64,000 bases of DNA. Source: Rhodococcus sp. OK519 (lineage in GTDB: Bacteria > Actinomycetota > Actinomycetes > Mycobacteriales > Mycobacteriaceae). The position numbers and the translations under genes were made by a program. Under the pieces are notes generated by a model. It worked only from the letters and a program-made list of their open reading frames with translations, ran no database searches and was not told the origin of the DNA. Shown here one piece after another: positions 54,172 to 64,000 of this stretch. Position 1 is the stretch's first letter; every line of letters starts with the position of its first letter. The DNA is taken from assembly GCF_003051005.1 (NCBI RefSeq), contig NZ_QAOW01000005.1, positions 62,001 to 126,000 on the forward strand, in the 5' to 3' direction.

Positions 54172-54836
54172 ACAAGCTGTCCTGGCAGGACTCCCTTCCC
54201 GAGGTGTGGGAGGCGACGCGGGAGACCCTCTACATGGTGGGAATCTCCTTCGTGCTCACCGTGGTCGGCGGTGTGCTGCTCGGCGTGATCCTGCACGTGA
54301 CCTCGCCGAGCGGGTTGTGGCCGCAGCGCGCCGTCAACGCGGTGCTCGGTGCGATCGTCAACGTGTTCCGTTCGCTGCCGTTCCTCATCCTGATGATTGC
54401 GCTGATCAGCACGACCCGGCTGATCGTCGGCACCGCGATCGGCCCGACGGCCGCGATCGTCCCGCTGACGATCGGCGCGATCCCGTTCTACGCGCGCGTC
54501 GTCGAGTCGGCGCTGCGCGAGGTGCCCGTCGGCCGCGTCGAGGCCGCCCAGGCGATGGGCGCGAGCAACGGTCAGATCGTGCGGAAAGTGCTCCTGCCGG
54601 AGTCGGTTTCGGCTCTGATCGCCGGCGCGACACTGACCGTGGTATTGCTCGTGGGCTACTCCGCGATGGCCGGTGTCATCGGTGGCGGCGGGCTGGGTGA
54701 CTTCGCGATCGTCTACGGCTACCAGCGGTTCAACACGCCGGTGCTGTTGGTCGCGGTCGTCGTGCTGATCGTTCTCGTGCAGATCCTGCAGTCCATCGGC
54801 GACGGCGTCGTCCGGGCGTTGAAGCACCGCAAGTAG
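54168..54836 (+). CDS. metI: methionine-type ABC importer permease MetI, 222 aa
   Basis: A short permease with five membrane segments and the EAA loop EAAQAMGASNGQIVRKVLLPES, diagnostic of the MetI type. Family blocks include FRSLPFLILMIALI and VGYSAMAGVIGGGGLGDFAIVYGY. The ATG at 54168 overlaps the metN stop. It ends the operon before a strong hairpin. Confidence 0.93.
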   Translation: MNKLSWQDSLPEVWEATRETLYMVGISFVLTVVGGVLLGVILHVTSPSGLWPQRAVNAVLGAIVNVFRSLPFLILMIALISTTRLIVGTAIGPTAAIVPLTIGAIPFYARVVESALREVPVGRVEAAQAMGASNGQIVRKVLLPESVSALIAGATLTVVLLVGYSAMAGVIGGGGLGDFAIVYGYQRFNTPVLLVAVVVLIVLVQILQSIGDGVVRALKHRK

Positions 54837-54847
54837 AACCACGGACT

Positions 54848-54898
54848 CCGATCCTGAAGGATTCCTCTCGCCAGGCGACAGGAATCCTTCAGGATCGG
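54848..54898 (+). terminator. terminator of the met operon
   Basis: CCGATCCTGAAGGATTCCT (54848-54866) and its exact complement at 54880-54898 form a 19-bp stem, with an inner CGCC/GGCG extension. It lies 11 bases after metI. No T-tract follows. Confidence 0.85.
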
Positions 54899-54917
54899 GA
54901 ATGACTGCTACGCCGTC

Positions 54918-54947
54918 TCGGCATCGGCATCGGCATCGGCATCGGCG
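54918..54947. repeat. tandem GGCATC hexamers
   Basis: The hexamer GGCATC is repeated four times in a row in the leader of the following gene. In one frame it would encode alternating Arg-His, but the SD-supported start lies further on. Confidence 0.6.
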
Positions 54948-55020
54948 TAGTGCGGAGTGTCGCGACGGCCGATCCCGTTGGCGCCTCGTACCGTCGTCCG
55001 CGACGAGGGGAGGCGGGCGC

Positions 55021-55431
55021 ATGCTGAATGCGATTCGGGCGGGGTGGTTTCTGCTGGCGTGGATGTGCGCCGGCCTGGCGGTGCTGGCTGCGACCGGCTC
55101 GATGATGCAGATCACCGAATGTGAACTGGGATATCCGGACGCGGGAATCATGCCCGGCGAGGAATGCGACGAGTCGGTCGCGCGGACCTACGGGCCGGCG
55201 ATCGTCGCCGTGCTGGCGATCCCGGCGCTACTCTGCCTGCTCCCCGCGGCGTTCCCGGAGCGCCTGCTCGCGGGGCTGATCGCAGGCACGCTCGTCGTGG
55301 GTTCGTTCGGCACGTTGTTCGCGTCCGCACCGCTGAGCGTGTTCGTCTACTTCGTTCCCGCTGCGGTGCCGGCAGTGGCTCTGGCGTTGTGGCACTCCTG
55401 GCTGCCCGACAGGCTCGACGCGCTCAGTTAG
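55021..55431 (+). CDS. uncharacterised membrane protein, 136 aa
   Basis: Four hydrophobic segments are visible (GWFLLAWMCAGLAVLAATG, IVAVLAIPALLCLLPAAF, LLAGLIAGTLVVGSFGTLFA, VYFVPAAVPAVALALWHSWL). A loop with two Cys (ITECELGYPDAGIMPGEECDE) lies outside and could form a disulfide. I do not recognise a family. The ATG at 55021 follows GGGGAGG at 55007-55013; an earlier in-frame ATG at 54901 would translate the hexamer repeat and is less likely. It overlaps the convergent lipase by 8 bases. Confidence 0.65.
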   Translation: MLNAIRAGWFLLAWMCAGLAVLAATGSMMQITECELGYPDAGIMPGEECDESVARTYGPAIVAVLAIPALLCLLPAAFPERLLAGLIAGTLVVGSFGTLFASAPLSVFVYFVPAAVPAVALALWHSWLPDRLDALS

Positions 55432-56659
55432 ACCCGAGCGAGCTGAAGGAGCCGAGGGATCCGTTGCCGGAGGCGGGTGCGCACTCGGGGTCGTCCGATT
55501 CGTTCTCACACGCGAACACCTTGGTGATGAACGTGACCGCGTCCGCCTCGTTGGCGTACAAGCTTCCGATGTGATCGGCCGGATAGATTCTGAAGTCGGG
55601 CTGGGTGCCGGCAAGATTCATGTCCGCGATGAGTATGAGCGTCAACGGAAGCGGCACGGTCATGTCCCGAGCCCCTTGCGCGATCATCAGCGGCCGGTCG
55701 TACCCGGTGATCGGCACCCACAGGTAGTCCCGTAACGCCGCCATCAGTGCCGGTACGTCGAGCGAGCGCGAAAGCATCTGGGCCACGGAGACATCCGATG
55801 CAAGCCGGGCGAACTCCGCATAGGGCAGCTCCGGGGCCGCGTCGACCAGCGTGCGTCCGATCGGCGTCAGGAAGCTGTTGACGTCGACCTCGGGATGAAC
55901 GTCGCGGAGTCCGGCGATCACGAAGGTCATGAAGTTGGTCAGCCCGGCGAGACCTTGCGGTGGGAACTCCGGGCCGGCCAGTGGGGCGAATGTCTCGATG
56001 TTCGACGGTACGCCGGCGGCGACCGCACCGCGGTAATCCAGTTCGGGCGCATACTCGGTCGCGGCGCGCGCAGTGAACACCGCCGCCTGCCCGCCCTCGG
56101 AGAGCCCGACGGCCGCCCATCGCGACGAGAGTCGGTCGTCGACGCCACGGGCCGCCCGCACCGAATCGATGACACTGTGCGCGGCGGATTCGCCGTGCAG
56201 GTAGGGCGGGACACCAGGAGTGCCCAGTCCGATGTAGTCGGTCGCGGCGACGGCGTAACCGCGGGCCAGCCAGTTCGTCACATATCGGCTGCTGCCGGAG
56301 TCGACCCCGTTGCGCGACGGGGCATCCGCGTCGGAGTTGCCGATGGTCCCATGCGCCCAGGCGATGACCGGCCAGCCCCCCGGCGGGGGAGTGCCGTCCG
56401 GGACGAACACCATTCCGGTACAGGGTGTTACTCCGCGCGGGCCCGTCGTCAGGTAGGTGATCCGGTACGCGGCGCCGGTGCCCGGCAGCCAGTGCGACCG
56501 GGGCAGCGGGGTGGACTCGAGGACGACCCCGGGTTCGCCGACAGCACGAGTGACGACCGGGACGGCCGACGCTGCGGGCGTGAGGACCTGCGGCGCGCTC
56601 GCGACCAGCGCGACAGCGAGCGCGGTGACGATACGGCGGCCCGTCCGGGAACCCATCAT
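55424..56659 (-). CDS. secreted lipase (secretory lipase family), 411 aa
   Basis: A signal sequence (RRIVTALAVALVASAPQVLTPAASA) precedes a PF03583-type alpha/beta-hydrolase. The nucleophile elbow is GLSEGG, the acid is Asp in GARDMTVPLP and the His is in YPADHIGS. Two Cys in VFACENESDDPECAP may form a disulfide near the Ser-rich C-terminus. It is a distant relative of the lipase at 10657. The ATG at 56659 is used. Confidence 0.85.
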   Translation of the reverse strand: MMGSRTGRRIVTALAVALVASAPQVLTPAASAVPVVTRAVGEPGVVLESTPLPRSHWLPGTGAAYRITYLTTGPRGVTPCTGMVFVPDGTPPPGGWPVIAWAHGTIGNSDADAPSRNGVDSGSSRYVTNWLARGYAVAATDYIGLGTPGVPPYLHGESAAHSVIDSVRAARGVDDRLSSRWAAVGLSEGGQAAVFTARAATEYAPELDYRGAVAAGVPSNIETFAPLAGPEFPPQGLAGLTNFMTFVIAGLRDVHPEVDVNSFLTPIGRTLVDAAPELPYAEFARLASDVSVAQMLSRSLDVPALMAALRDYLWVPITGYDRPLMIAQGARDMTVPLPLTLILIADMNLAGTQPDFRIYPADHIGSLYANEADAVTFITKVFACENESDDPECAPASGNGSLGSFSSLGSN

Positions 56660-56742
56660 TCGCCGAATCTAGCTCAGTGCCAACGAGCGTCGAGGCGGTT
56701 CGGAGAACCCGACGTCCCCTGGACGGGCACGACCGATTCGGC

Positions 56743-58134
56743 TCAGATCTCCAGACCGAGCAGCGCGTTCTCGACCACCTCGGGCAGTGCCGGGTGGATC
56801 CAGTACTGCCCGGTGGCCATGTCGTCGGCGCACAGCCCGAAGCTCATCGCCTGGATCAACGGCTGGATCACGGTGGGCGCCTGGGCGCCGATGACGTGGG
56901 CGCCGAGGAGTCGTCCGGTGCCGCGCTCGGCGATTACCTTGCAGAAGCCCTCGTCGTCCTCCATGGCCCAGCCGTATGCGACGTCGCCGTAGTTCTGGAC
57001 CTTGACGGTGATGTCGAGGCCGGCCTCGCGGGCCTGCTCCTCGGTCATCCCGACATCCGCGATCTGTGGATCGGTGAACACTGCGGCGGGCACGAACCGG
57101 TGATCGGTGCGACGCAAACGTGAGTTCGAGTCGACTGCAGTGTCGTTCCAAGCATCGTGGAGCAGGTTGTGCTGGACCACGCGCATCTCGTGGTTGGCGA
57201 CGTGCTTGAGCTGGTACGGCGACGAGACGTCTCCGAGCGCGAACACCCCCTCGGCGGTGGTGCGCTGGTACTCGTCGACGATCACGCGGGCGGACTCGTC
57301 GACCGCGACGCCACCGAGCGCCGCGTCGAGCCGATCGCCGTTGGGGGTGCGGCCGACCGCGACCAGCAACTCGTCGCCGGCGACGACGGTGCCGTCGGAC
57401 AGTTCGATCTCGATCCCGTTGCCGGACGCGCGGACCGCGATCATCGGATTGCCCAGGTGCACGTCCCACTTGCGCTGCGCGAGTTCGGTGAACCAGTCCG
57501 ACACGTCCCGGTCGAGGTGGCGCAGCAGTCGGTCGCTGCGGCCGATGATCGACACCTGCACGCCGAGCGCCGAGAACACGTGCGCGAATTCCGCTGCGAT
57601 GAAACCGGATCCGAGAATGACGAGGCGCTCGGGCAGCGCCGGCAGTCGCATGATGTCGTCGTTGGTGTGAAAGCGGACGCCGCTCTCGAGGATCTCGTTC
57701 GGGACGATCGGCCGCGAACCGGCGGCGATCACGACCTGATCGGCGGTGATCACCTCGCCGGTCCCGGTGTCGATGGTGCGCGGGCCGACGAAGCGGGCGT
57801 GGCCGCGGAACACCGTCACGTTCGCGCAGTCGTGGGTGCGGTAGCGTTCGCCGCCCGCCGAGATGGGATCGATCCGGCCGAACACGCGCTTGACGATGTC
57901 GGGCCAGCGCACGTCGTCGAGCGTCGCATCGATACCAAGCTTCGACGACTCGGTGATGGTCCGCGCCACCTCGGCGGCGTACACGTACATCTTGGTGGGG
58001 ATGCAGCCCACGTTGAGGCAGGTGCCGCCGAAGGTGCCCTCCTCGAGGATCGCGACCTTCTTGCCGTCGTAGCGGTTGTCGAGGATCGAGTTGCCCGATC
58101 CGGTACCGATGATCGCGATGTCGAAATGCTTCAC
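56743..58134 (-). CDS. mtr: mycothione reductase, 463 aa
   Basis: A flavoprotein disulfide reductase that keeps mycothiol reduced with NADPH. FAD binds [15 protein letters not shown], and the redox Cys pair is Cys39 and Cys44 in [16 protein letters not shown] binds in [13 protein letters not shown]; the C-terminal [14 protein letters not shown] carries the His-Glu base. Start is the GTG at 58134, which overlaps the upstream hydrolase stop by 4 bases. Mycothiol chemistry confirms an actinobacterium. Confidence 0.95.
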   Translation of the reverse strand: MKHFDIAIIGTGSGNSILDNRYDGKKVAILEEGTFGGTCLNVGCIPTKMYVYAAEVARTITESSKLGIDATLDDVRWPDIVKRVFGRIDPISAGGERYRTHDCANVTVFRGHARFVGPRTIDTGTGEVITADQVVIAAGSRPIVPNEILESGVRFHTNDDIMRLPALPERLVILGSGFIAAEFAHVFSALGVQVSIIGRSDRLLRHLDRDVSDWFTELAQRKWDVHLGNPMIAVRASGNGIEIELSDGTVVAGDELLVAVGRTPNGDRLDAALGGVAVDESARVIVDEYQRTTAEGVFALGDVSSPYQLKHVANHEMRVVQHNLLHDAWNDTAVDSNSRLRRTDHRFVPAAVFTDPQIADVGMTEEQAREAGLDITVKVQNYGDVAYGWAMEDDEGFCKVIAERGTGRLLGAHVIGAQAPTVIQPLIQAMSFGLCADDMATGQYWIHPALPEVVENALLGLEI

Positions 58135-59156
58135 GCGGGTGCTCCAGTCTGTCGGTCGTCTAGATGGTGCGCGTCGAGCCAGGCCAGCCACAGATCGACC
58201 TCGTGGAAAGCCTCCGCGAGCGGCTTCGCGGTGGACAGGAACACGTCATGGCGGGCGCCCTCGATCGGCACGATCGTGGTGCGGTTACCCAGGCAGCCTG
58301 CCCACCGCGCGATCTGGTCGACGTCGAGGACGGCGTCGGCGGCGTCGACGGTGGGGTTGTAGCGCGATGCGAAGACCGTCCGCTTGGATCGCAGGATCAG
58401 CGACGGCACCCCGATGTCGAGACCGTGGTGCAGATCGGCGTGCCCTCGGCGGATCGCGCGGAGCCACCCGAATCGGATCGGGAACCCGGTCAGCGGCTTC
58501 CACTCGAGGTCGTACTCCCACTCACCGTTCGATCCGACGTGCAGGCTCGAGCCGTAGGTGTCGAGCTTCTGCCCGGGAATCGTGGTCTTGCTCGACACTC
58601 GGCCCAGCGCGTCGATCGCGGCCGACGTGCCGGCGGCGCGTAGGAGCGCCGGGCCCTGCAGGTCGAACCACGGACTGTTCAGGATGAGGCCCGACACACC
58701 AGCGCCCGCGGACCCGCCCGGCTTGCGCTCGAGACGGTCGAGCCACAGCGGCAGGATGAGACCCCCGGTCGAGTGGGCGACGAGGAGCACCTCACCTCCG
58801 CCGACCTGCTCGCGGACCAAGCGCAGCGCCTCGTCCAGTTCGGCGTCGTAGAGCGTCAGGTCCGTTACGAAGTGCGGGGTCTGCCCCGGCCGCCGGGAGC
58901 GCCCGCATTTGCGCAGGTCGAGGGCGAAAAAGGAGTAGCCCTGCTCGGCGAAATGTTCAGCCAGGTGCTGCTGGAAGAAGTAGTCGGTGAACCCGTGGAC
59001 GTACAACACGGCCCGGGGCTCCGGCGTCGGCGAGGGCTGATAGCGGACCAGCGTGGCCGCGACCTCCCCCTCCCCGTCGGGGTCGGTACCCAAAGGGATT
59101 GTCAGCTGCTGGTATCCGTCGCCCAGGACGTCGGGAGCCCAAGTAGTCACGATCAC
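58131..59156 (-). CDS. alpha/beta hydrolase (lysophospholipase-like, Rv2854 position), 341 aa
   Basis: A serine hydrolase with strand-3 [15 protein letters not shown], nucleophile elbow VAHSTGGL (Ser in AHSTGG), Asp in a [10 protein letters not shown]-type position and His in GARHDVFLS. In M. tuberculosis the gene next to mtr is a similar hydrolase, Rv2854. It is coupled to mtr by overlap. The substrate is unknown, probably a lipid ester. The GTG at 59156 is used; another GTG two codons later is equally good. Confidence 0.85.
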   Translation of the reverse strand: MIVTTWAPDVLGDGYQQLTIPLGTDPDGEGEVAATLVRYQPSPTPEPRAVLYVHGFTDYFFQQHLAEHFAEQGYSFFALDLRKCGRSRRPGQTPHFVTDLTLYDAELDEALRLVREQVGGGEVLLVAHSTGGLILPLWLDRLERKPGGSAGAGVSGLILNSPWFDLQGPALLRAAGTSAAIDALGRVSSKTTIPGQKLDTYGSSLHVGSNGEWEYDLEWKPLTGFPIRFGWLRAIRRGHADLHHGLDIGVPSLILRSKRTVFASRYNPTVDAADAVLDVDQIARWAGCLGNRTTIVPIEGARHDVFLSTAKPLAEAFHEVDLWLAWLDAHHLDDRQTGAPA

Positions 59157-59247
59157 ACTCTATTGGGCGAACGAAGTCGTTTGCGAGGGGCACAATTGGG
59201 GAAGGTGACGCACAGGTAACCTAAGCGCCACAGGCGCGCGAAAAGCG

Positions 59248-59322
59248 GTCTGTCCACGCGATGTCTCCGAGCGGGCGATGCGTGCGAAACAGGTCGCGTG
59301 TGAACAGACCGTGTGAACAGAC
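59248..59322. repeat. repeated 12-mers upstream of mqo
   Basis: GTGTGAACAGAC occurs twice in tandem at 59298-59309 and 59311-59322 (13-base period), and a related inverted copy, GTCTGTCCACGC, lies at 59248-59259. They end 18 bases before the mqo start and look like binding sites for one regulator. Confidence 0.6.
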
Positions 59323-59340
59323 AAGGAAGTCGATTCTCCA

Positions 59341-60876
59341 GTGTCAGAGCAGAACGTAGTGGCGAAGACCGATGTAGTGCTCGTGGGTGCGGGCATCATG
59401 AGCGCAACGCTCGGCGCGATTCTGCGTCAGCTGCAGCCCGACTGGTCGATCACCACCTTCGAGCGACTCGACGCCGCCGCGGCCGAGAGCAGTGACCCGT
59501 GGAACAACGCGGGTACCGGCCACTCCGCCCTGTGTGAGCTCAACTACACCCCGGCCAAGGGTGACGGCGTCGACATCAGCAAAGCCGTCAACGTCAACGA
59601 GCAGTTCCAGGTCTCGCGCCAGTTCTGGGCGTACGGCGTCGACAATGGGATCCTCACCGATCCCAAGGAGTTCATCAACCCGATTCCGCACGTGAGCTTC
59701 GTGCACGGTGCCGACAACGTGAAGTACCTGCGTGCTCGCTACGAGGCGCTTGCCGCTCACCCGCTGTTCGCCGGCATGGAGTACTCGGAGTCGGAGGACT
59801 TCTTCGCCGAGCGTCTGCCCCTCATGGCGAAGGGCCGCGACTACTCCGACCCGGTCGCCCTCAACTGGACCGAGTCCGGCACGGACGTCGACTTCGGAGC
59901 GCTCACCAAGCAGCTCCTGGGTTACGTCGGTGGGTCCGGCGGCCAGGTGTTCTTCGGTCACGAGGTCCGCAACCTCACCAAGCAGTCCGACGGCAGCTGG
60001 CTGGTCAAGGTCGAGAACCTGCGCACCGGCGCCAAGAAGACCGTCAACGCCAAGTTCGTGTTCGTCGGTGCCGGCGGCGGTGCCCTGCACCTGCTGCAGA
60101 AGTCGGGCATCAAGGAGGCCAAGGGCTTCGGCGGTTTCCCCGTCAGCGGCCAGTTCCTGCGCTGCACCAACCCTGAGCTCATCGCCCAGCACCGCGCCAA
60201 GGTGTACGGCAAGGCCGCCGTCGGTGCGCCTCCCATGTCGGTGCCGCACCTCGATACCCGCGTCATCAACGGCCGGCAGGGACTGCTCTTCGGCCCCTAC
60301 GCCGGCTGGTCGCCCAAGTTCCTCAAGAACGGCAAGGTTACCGACCTGCCCGGCTCGGTCAAGCCCAACAACCTGACGTCGATGCTCGGCGTCGGCCTGA
60401 CGGAGCTGGGCCTGACCAAGTACCTCATCGGTGAACTGATGCAGTCGCCCGCCGACCGCATCGGCACGCTGCGTGAGTTCGTGCCGCGCGCCACCGGTGG
60501 CGACTGGGAGCTGATCACCGCCGGTCAGCGCGTGCAGGTCATCCGCAAGAAGGGCAACGGCGGCGTCCTCGAGTTCGGCACCGCGGTCGTCAACGCGGAG
60601 GACGGCACCATCGCCGGCCTGCTCGGCGCCTCCCCGGGCGCGTCGACCGCCGTGCCCGCGATGCTCGACGTCCTGCAGCGCTGCTTCCCGCGCGAGTTCC
60701 AGACGTGGACGCCCAAGCTGCAGCAGATGGTCCCGTCGCTCGGCCTGAAGCTGTCCGACAACCCCGACCTGTTCCAGCAGGTCTGGGACTGGAGCACCCG
60801 CTCGCTCGAGCTCGGTGAGGTTCCTGCGTCGGTGCCCGCGCATGCGGCGCCGGTCGTCGAGTCCGCCACCGTCTGA
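59341..60876 (+). CDS. mqo: malate:quinone oxidoreductase, 511 aa
   Basis: MQO oxidises malate to oxaloacetate at the membrane and passes electrons to quinone. FAD binds [19 protein letters not shown]; the family blocks [46 protein letters not shown] and [13 protein letters not shown] are present. The GTG at 59341 has AAGGAAG upstream. It is single and ends in a large hairpin. It corresponds to Rv2852c. Confidence 0.97.
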   Translation: MSEQNVVAKTDVVLVGAGIMSATLGAILRQLQPDWSITTFERLDAAAAESSDPWNNAGTGHSALCELNYTPAKGDGVDISKAVNVNEQFQVSRQFWAYGVDNGILTDPKEFINPIPHVSFVHGADNVKYLRARYEALAAHPLFAGMEYSESEDFFAERLPLMAKGRDYSDPVALNWTESGTDVDFGALTKQLLGYVGGSGGQVFFGHEVRNLTKQSDGSWLVKVENLRTGAKKTVNAKFVFVGAGGGALHLLQKSGIKEAKGFGGFPVSGQFLRCTNPELIAQHRAKVYGKAAVGAPPMSVPHLDTRVINGRQGLLFGPYAGWSPKFLKNGKVTDLPGSVKPNNLTSMLGVGLTELGLTKYLIGELMQSPADRIGTLREFVPRATGGDWELITAGQRVQVIRKKGNGGVLEFGTAVVNAEDGTIAGLLGASPGASTAVPAMLDVLQRCFPREFQTWTPKLQQMVPSLGLKLSDNPDLFQQVWDWSTRSLELGEVPASVPAHAAPVVESATV

Positions 60877-60880
60877 CATT

Positions 60881-60932
60881 CAGCACAGCGCCGCGGCCCG
60901 GAGCATCGACTCCGGGCCGCGGCGCTGTGCTG
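60881..60932 (+). terminator. terminator of mqo
   Basis: A perfect 23-bp stem starts CAGCACAGCGCC at 60881-60903 and closes at 60910-60932 around a CATCGA loop, 4 bases after the mqo stop. There is no T-tract. It isolates mqo from the riboswitch-controlled operon. Confidence 0.85.
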
Positions 60933-60947
60933 TGGGCGGCACGGTAG

Positions 60948-61058
60948 GGTGCTGCAGCAGAGAAACGCTGCGGGGAAGTCCTGTGAGAAGCAGGCGCGGT
61001 CCCGCCACTGTGAGGGTGCACGTCGTACACCCGGAGCCAGAATGCCGCAACGTTTCGC
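60948..61058 (+). promoter_or_regulatory. cobalamin riboswitch
   Basis: The segment has the conserved cobalamin-aptamer blocks GGGGAAGTCCTGTGAG, GCGCGGTCCCGCCACTGTGA (at 60996-61013) and the 3' GGAGCCAGAATGCCG. Downstream, CTCGG/CCGAG (61070-61087) can form a hairpin near the SD of the chelatase gene, suggesting control of translation. The exact ends are estimated. Confidence 0.9.
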
Positions 61059-61106
61059 AAGGCCAAGCTCTCGGCGAGGAAACCGAGGAGTGAAGGGATT
61101 CGATCG

Positions 61107-63038
61107 TTGCGTCACAGTCACGACCACGCAGGTAGCGATACCGCCGGTTACCCGTTCAGTGCAATCGTGGGGCAGGACCGCCTGCGGCTGGCGCTGATTC
61201 TCTGCGCCGTCCACCCCGGCATCGGTGGTGTTCTGGTGCGCGGCGAGAAGGGCACCGCCAAGTCCACCGTCGTCCGTGCGCTCACTGCACTTCTACCCGA
61301 GGTGGGTGAGGGCCGCCGCGCCCGACTCGTGGAGCTGCCGGTGGGGGCCACCGAGGATCGCGTCGTCGGATCCATCGATCTCGAGAAGGTGCTCCGCGAC
61401 GGAGAGCGGGCGTTCCAGCCCGGGCTCCTCGCCGACGCGCATCAGGGCGTGCTGTACGTCGACGAGGTCAACCTCCTGCACGACCATCTGGTCGACGTGC
61501 TGCTCGACGCCGCGGCAATGGGCCGCGTGCACGTCGAGCGCGACGGTGTCTCACACTCGCACCCCGCCAAGTTCGTGCTGGTCGGCACCATGAACCCGGA
61601 GGAAGGCGAGCTGCGCCCGCAGCTGCTCGACCGGTTCGGCTTGGCCGTCGACGTGGCCGCGTCCCGAGACGTGGACGTGCGCATGCAGGTCGTGCGCCGA
61701 CGTCTCGATTACGAGCGCGACCCGGATACCTTCGCGGCTCGTTACGCCGAGGAGGACGCCGACCTGGCGCGTCGAATCGCCGACGCCCGCGCCGTCGTGG
61801 ACGCCGTCGAGCTGTCCGACACCGAATTACGCCGCATCGCGTCGGTGTGCGCCTCGTTCGACGTCGAGGGCATGCGCGCCGACCTCGTGCTCGCCCGCAC
61901 GGCGACCGCGCACGCCGCATGGCGAGGCGCCGACACCGTCACCGAGGGGGACGTGCGGGTCGCGGCGGAACTGACTCTGCCGCACCGTCGTCGGCGTGAC
62001 CCGTTCGACGAGCCCGGCCTCGACCCCGAGCAGCTCGACGACGCGATGGACAAGGCCGACGCCGACGCCCGCGCGCACGAGGAGCCCGAGCCGGATCCGG
62101 ACCCCGACGGCCCCGGCAGTGGAGAGAGTCCCGAGGCCGGCGAGAGCCCCGAGTCTGCGAACGAGACCTCGAAAAGCGAATCGCCCGAACCGGATTCGTC
62201 CGCGCCCGGTGCGAGTTCCGGTTCCGAGCGTTCGGCCGGATCTCCGGGACCGCAGTTCCGGGCCCGCCTGCTCGAGATTCCCGGCGTGGGCGACGGAGCG
62301 CCCGGCCGGCGTTCCCGTTCCCGCTCGACCCGTGGCCGCACCGTGCGTTCCACGACCGAACGCGGAACCGGCCTGCATCTGGTGAACACGCTGTTCGCGG
62401 CCGCCGAACACCAGACCGCCCGCGGGCGTGTCGCCGGTCCGATGCGGCTGGGGCCCAGTGACATTCGTGGTGCGATCCGGGAGGGTCGCGAGGGCAATCT
62501 GGTGCTGTTCGTCGTGGACGCGTCCGGTTCGATGGCCGCGCGGGACCGACTGTCGGCGGTGACCGGCGCCGTCGTGTCGTTGCTGCGCGACGCCTACCAG
62601 CGCCGAGACAAGGTTGCCGTGATCACCGTCCGCGGCAAGGACGCCGAACTGGTGCTGCCGCCCACGTCGTCCGTCGATGTCGCGGTGCGGCGTCTGCGGG
62701 CGATGAAGACCGGTGGACGCACCCCGCTCGCCGAGGGGTTCCTGCGGGCGCGGGACGTCGTCCTGCGTGAGCGGGTGCGTGATCCGCGGCGCCGGGCGCT
62801 GGTCGTCTCGCTCACCGACGGCCGCGCGACCGGCGGGGCGGACGCGGTGCGCCGTGCCAAGCGGGCCGCGGGCATGCTCGCGGACACCGGTGTGGCCTCG
62901 ATCGTCGTCGACTGCGAGACCGGGATGGTCCGACTCGGTCTGGCCGCCGAACTGGCGCGGGCCCTGCGTGGCGGCTGTGTGCGCCTGGCCGAGCTGTCGG
63001 CGCAGCAGGTGGCCGGTGTCGTTCGCGCTGCCGCCTGA
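61107..63038 (+). CDS. Mg/Co-chelatase-type fused AAA-VWA subunit, 643 aa
   Basis: The N-terminal ~330 residues are a ChlI-type AAA+ domain ([16 protein letters not shown] Walker [21 protein letters not shown] Walker [20 protein letters not shown]). A Pro/Glu/Ser-rich linker (about 310-400) follows, and the C-terminal ~200 residues are a VWA domain with the [19 protein letters not shown]. This ChlI-ChlD fusion works with CobN in aerobic cobalt insertion in actinobacteria. The start TTG at 61107 follows GAAGGG; no other start is better. It heads the riboswitch-controlled unit. Confidence 0.92.
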   Translation: MRHSHDHAGSDTAGYPFSAIVGQDRLRLALILCAVHPGIGGVLVRGEKGTAKSTVVRALTALLPEVGEGRRARLVELPVGATEDRVVGSIDLEKVLRDGERAFQPGLLADAHQGVLYVDEVNLLHDHLVDVLLDAAAMGRVHVERDGVSHSHPAKFVLVGTMNPEEGELRPQLLDRFGLAVDVAASRDVDVRMQVVRRRLDYERDPDTFAARYAEEDADLARRIADARAVVDAVELSDTELRRIASVCASFDVEGMRADLVLARTATAHAAWRGADTVTEGDVRVAAELTLPHRRRRDPFDEPGLDPEQLDDAMDKADADARAHEEPEPDPDPDGPGSGESPEAGESPESANETSKSESPEPDSSAPGASSGSERSAGSPGPQFRARLLEIPGVGDGAPGRRSRSRSTRGRTVRSTTERGTGLHLVNTLFAAAEHQTARGRVAGPMRLGPSDIRGAIREGREGNLVLFVVDASGSMAARDRLSAVTGAVVSLLRDAYQRRDKVAVITVRGKDAELVLPPTSSVDVAVRRLRAMKTGGRTPLAEGFLRARDVVLRERVRDPRRRALVVSLTDGRATGGADAVRRAKRAAGMLADTGVASIVVDCETGMVRLGLAAELARALRGGCVRLAELSAQQVAGVVRAAA

Positions 63039-63080
63039 CCTCTGTGAACTGAATAGGTAAGCCCGAGAAAGGGACTGAAC

Positions 63081-63695
63081 ATGCCTCAGGGCGTACCCGA
63101 GAACGTGCCCGCCGACGGGCTCACCACCCGCCAGCGCCGCAACCTGCCGGTCCTCGCCGTCCACACCGGGCCCGGCAAGGGCAAGTCGACGGCGGCGTTC
63201 GGCATGGCTCTGCGTGCCTGGAACCAGGGCTTCGACATCGGTGTCTTCCAGTTCGTGAAGAGCGCGAAGTGGAAGGTCGGCGAGGAGGCCGCGTTCCGCA
63301 CGCTCGGCGACCTGCACCAGAGCAGTGGCGTCGGCGGCGCCGTGAGCTGGCACAAGATGGGCGAGGGCTGGTCGTGGACCCGTAAGCAGGGGAGTGAAGA
63401 GGACCACGCCGCCGCGGCCCTCGAGGGCTGGCGTGAGATCGCCCGCCGACTCGAGGCCGAGACGCACCGCTTCTACGTGCTCGACGAGTTCACCTACCCG
63501 CTCAAGTGGGGCTGGGTGGACACCGACGAGGTGGTCGAGGTCCTGCGCAACAGGCCGGGCAACCAGCACGTCGTCATCACCGGACGGGACGCGCCGCAGG
63601 CGCTCGTCGATGCCGCCGACCTGGTGACGGAGATGGCCAAGATCAAGCACCCGATGGACGCCGGTCGTAAGGGCCAGCGCGGCATCGAGTGGTGA
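63081..63695 (+). CDS. cobO: cob(I)yrinic acid a,c-diamide adenosyltransferase, 204 aa
   Basis: CobO moves the adenosyl group of ATP to Co(I). The P-loop is [19 protein letters not shown] near the N-terminus, followed by [26 protein letters not shown] and [22 protein letters not shown], all typical of CobO/BtuR. The ATG at 63081 has GAAAGGGA upstream. It is followed after 13 bases by cobB. Confidence 0.96.
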   Translation: MPQGVPENVPADGLTTRQRRNLPVLAVHTGPGKGKSTAAFGMALRAWNQGFDIGVFQFVKSAKWKVGEEAAFRTLGDLHQSSGVGGAVSWHKMGEGWSWTRKQGSEEDHAAAALEGWREIARRLEAETHRFYVLDEFTYPLKWGWVDTDEVVEVLRNRPGNQHVVITGRDAPQALVDAADLVTEMAKIKHPMDAGRKGQRGIEW

Positions 63696-63708
63696 CGACG
63701 GTGATTCG

Positions 63709-64000
63709 TTGAGTACCCCCGCCGTCGTCATCGCGGCCCCGGCCTCGGGCAGTGGCAAGACGACCGTCGCGACGGGACTCGTGGGCGCGCTGCGCGCCGC
63801 GGGAGACCGGGTGGCGCCGTTCAAGGTCGGACCCGACTACATCGACCCCGGCTACCACGCACTCGCCGCCGGCCGACCCGGCCGCAATCTCGACTCCGTG
63901 CTCGTGGGCGCCGACCGGATCGGCCCGTTGTTCCGGCACGGCAGCGACGACTGCGACATCGCGGTCGTCGAGGGCGTGATGGGGCTGTTCGACGGCAAGA
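63709..64000 (+). CDS. cobB: cobyrinic acid a,c-diamide synthase, N-terminal part
   Basis: The first 97 codons run to the right edge. The P-loop is [15 protein letters not shown], then [28 protein letters not shown] and [11 protein letters not shown], all diagnostic of CobB, which amidates cobyrinic acid side chains a and c. The start TTG at 63709 is the only good one in this frame; GTG at 63701 closes at once. It follows cobO as in M. tuberculosis (Rv2848c). Confidence 0.92.
   Translation, partial: MSTPAVVIAAPASGSGKTTVATGLVGALRAAGDRVAPFKVGPDYIDPGYHALAAGRPGRNLDSVLVGADRIGPLFRHGSDDCDIAVVEGVMGLFDGK

Noticed and set aside
59344-60879. A 511-codon minus-strand frame covering mqo
   Set aside because: It mirrors mqo exactly in extent and has no recognisable domain.
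61827-63824. A 665-codon minus-strand frame opposite the chelatase, cobO and cobB
   Set aside because: It spans three convincing genes and their intergenic gaps, with low-complexity translation.
1-64000. rRNA, tRNA, tmRNA, CRISPR arrays, transposases, integrases of phage type and attachment sites
   Set aside because: I found no cloverleaf, repeat-spacer array or transposase motif; the only recombinase is the conserved XerC.

Overview
The window is high-GC actinobacterial DNA, most consistent with Rhodococcus or a close mycolic-acid-containing relative. Clues are a HadA/HadC-type mycolate dehydratase at the left edge, a mycothione reductase, a ChlI/ChlD-type chelatase fused in one chain beside cobO and cobB, and candidate IdeR, CRP, KstR and PhnF operators. 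The conserved genes follow the order of the Mycobacterium tuberculosis rv2895c-rv2848c segment (viuB, xerC, M23 peptidase, rpsB, tsf, pyrH, frr, cdsA, rlmN, dxr, rip1, ispG, GNAT, map, mtr, lysophospholipase, mqo, chelatase, cobO, cobB). That block is interrupted by accessory genes. There are no rRNA or tRNA genes, transposases, CRISPR arrays or phage genes that I can see.

Region 1-20460 is mostly housekeeping: translation (rpsB, tsf, frr, rlmN), UMP kinase, CDP-diglyceride synthesis, the MEP isoprenoid genes dxr and ispG around the site-2 protease rip1, and single genes for a siderophore-interacting protein, efflux, a secreted lipase, a CitE-like lyase and PhoD. Strong hairpins separate several units.

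Region 20490-41030 is the accessory insertion between the GNAT gene and map. It holds a lone prepilin peptidase; a CRP-like site in front of a 31-residue Cys-rich small ORF; a SnoaL/ketosteroid-isomerase-like gene under a KstR-type box; a LuxR regulator divergent from an acyl-CoA synthetase; an aminophosphonate uptake and breakdown cluster (binding protein, ATPase, two permeases, phosphonatase-like HAD enzyme, FAD amine oxidase, small unknown protein, PhnF-type regulator with two operators); and a tight run of polyphosphate kinase 2, an atypical P-type ATPase, a SulP transporter and a diacylglycerol-kinase-like protein.

Region 41100-64000 returns to the conserved backbone: map-cobQ, an MFS pump, a YtrA-type GntR regulator with its ABC transporter, a beta-lactamase-like lipoprotein, a second SulP transporter, a dioxygenase-metQNI sulfur-type operon, two secreted or membrane proteins, mtr with a hydrolase, mqo, and the start of a cobalamin operon under a cobalamin riboswitch. 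The dioxygenase-metQNI operon is preceded by a short leader ORF with three consecutive Cys codons and an SD-proximal hairpin, which looks like a cysteine-responsive attenuator. Together with the aminophosphonate cluster and the ligand-less P-type ATPase, this is the most interesting material in the window.
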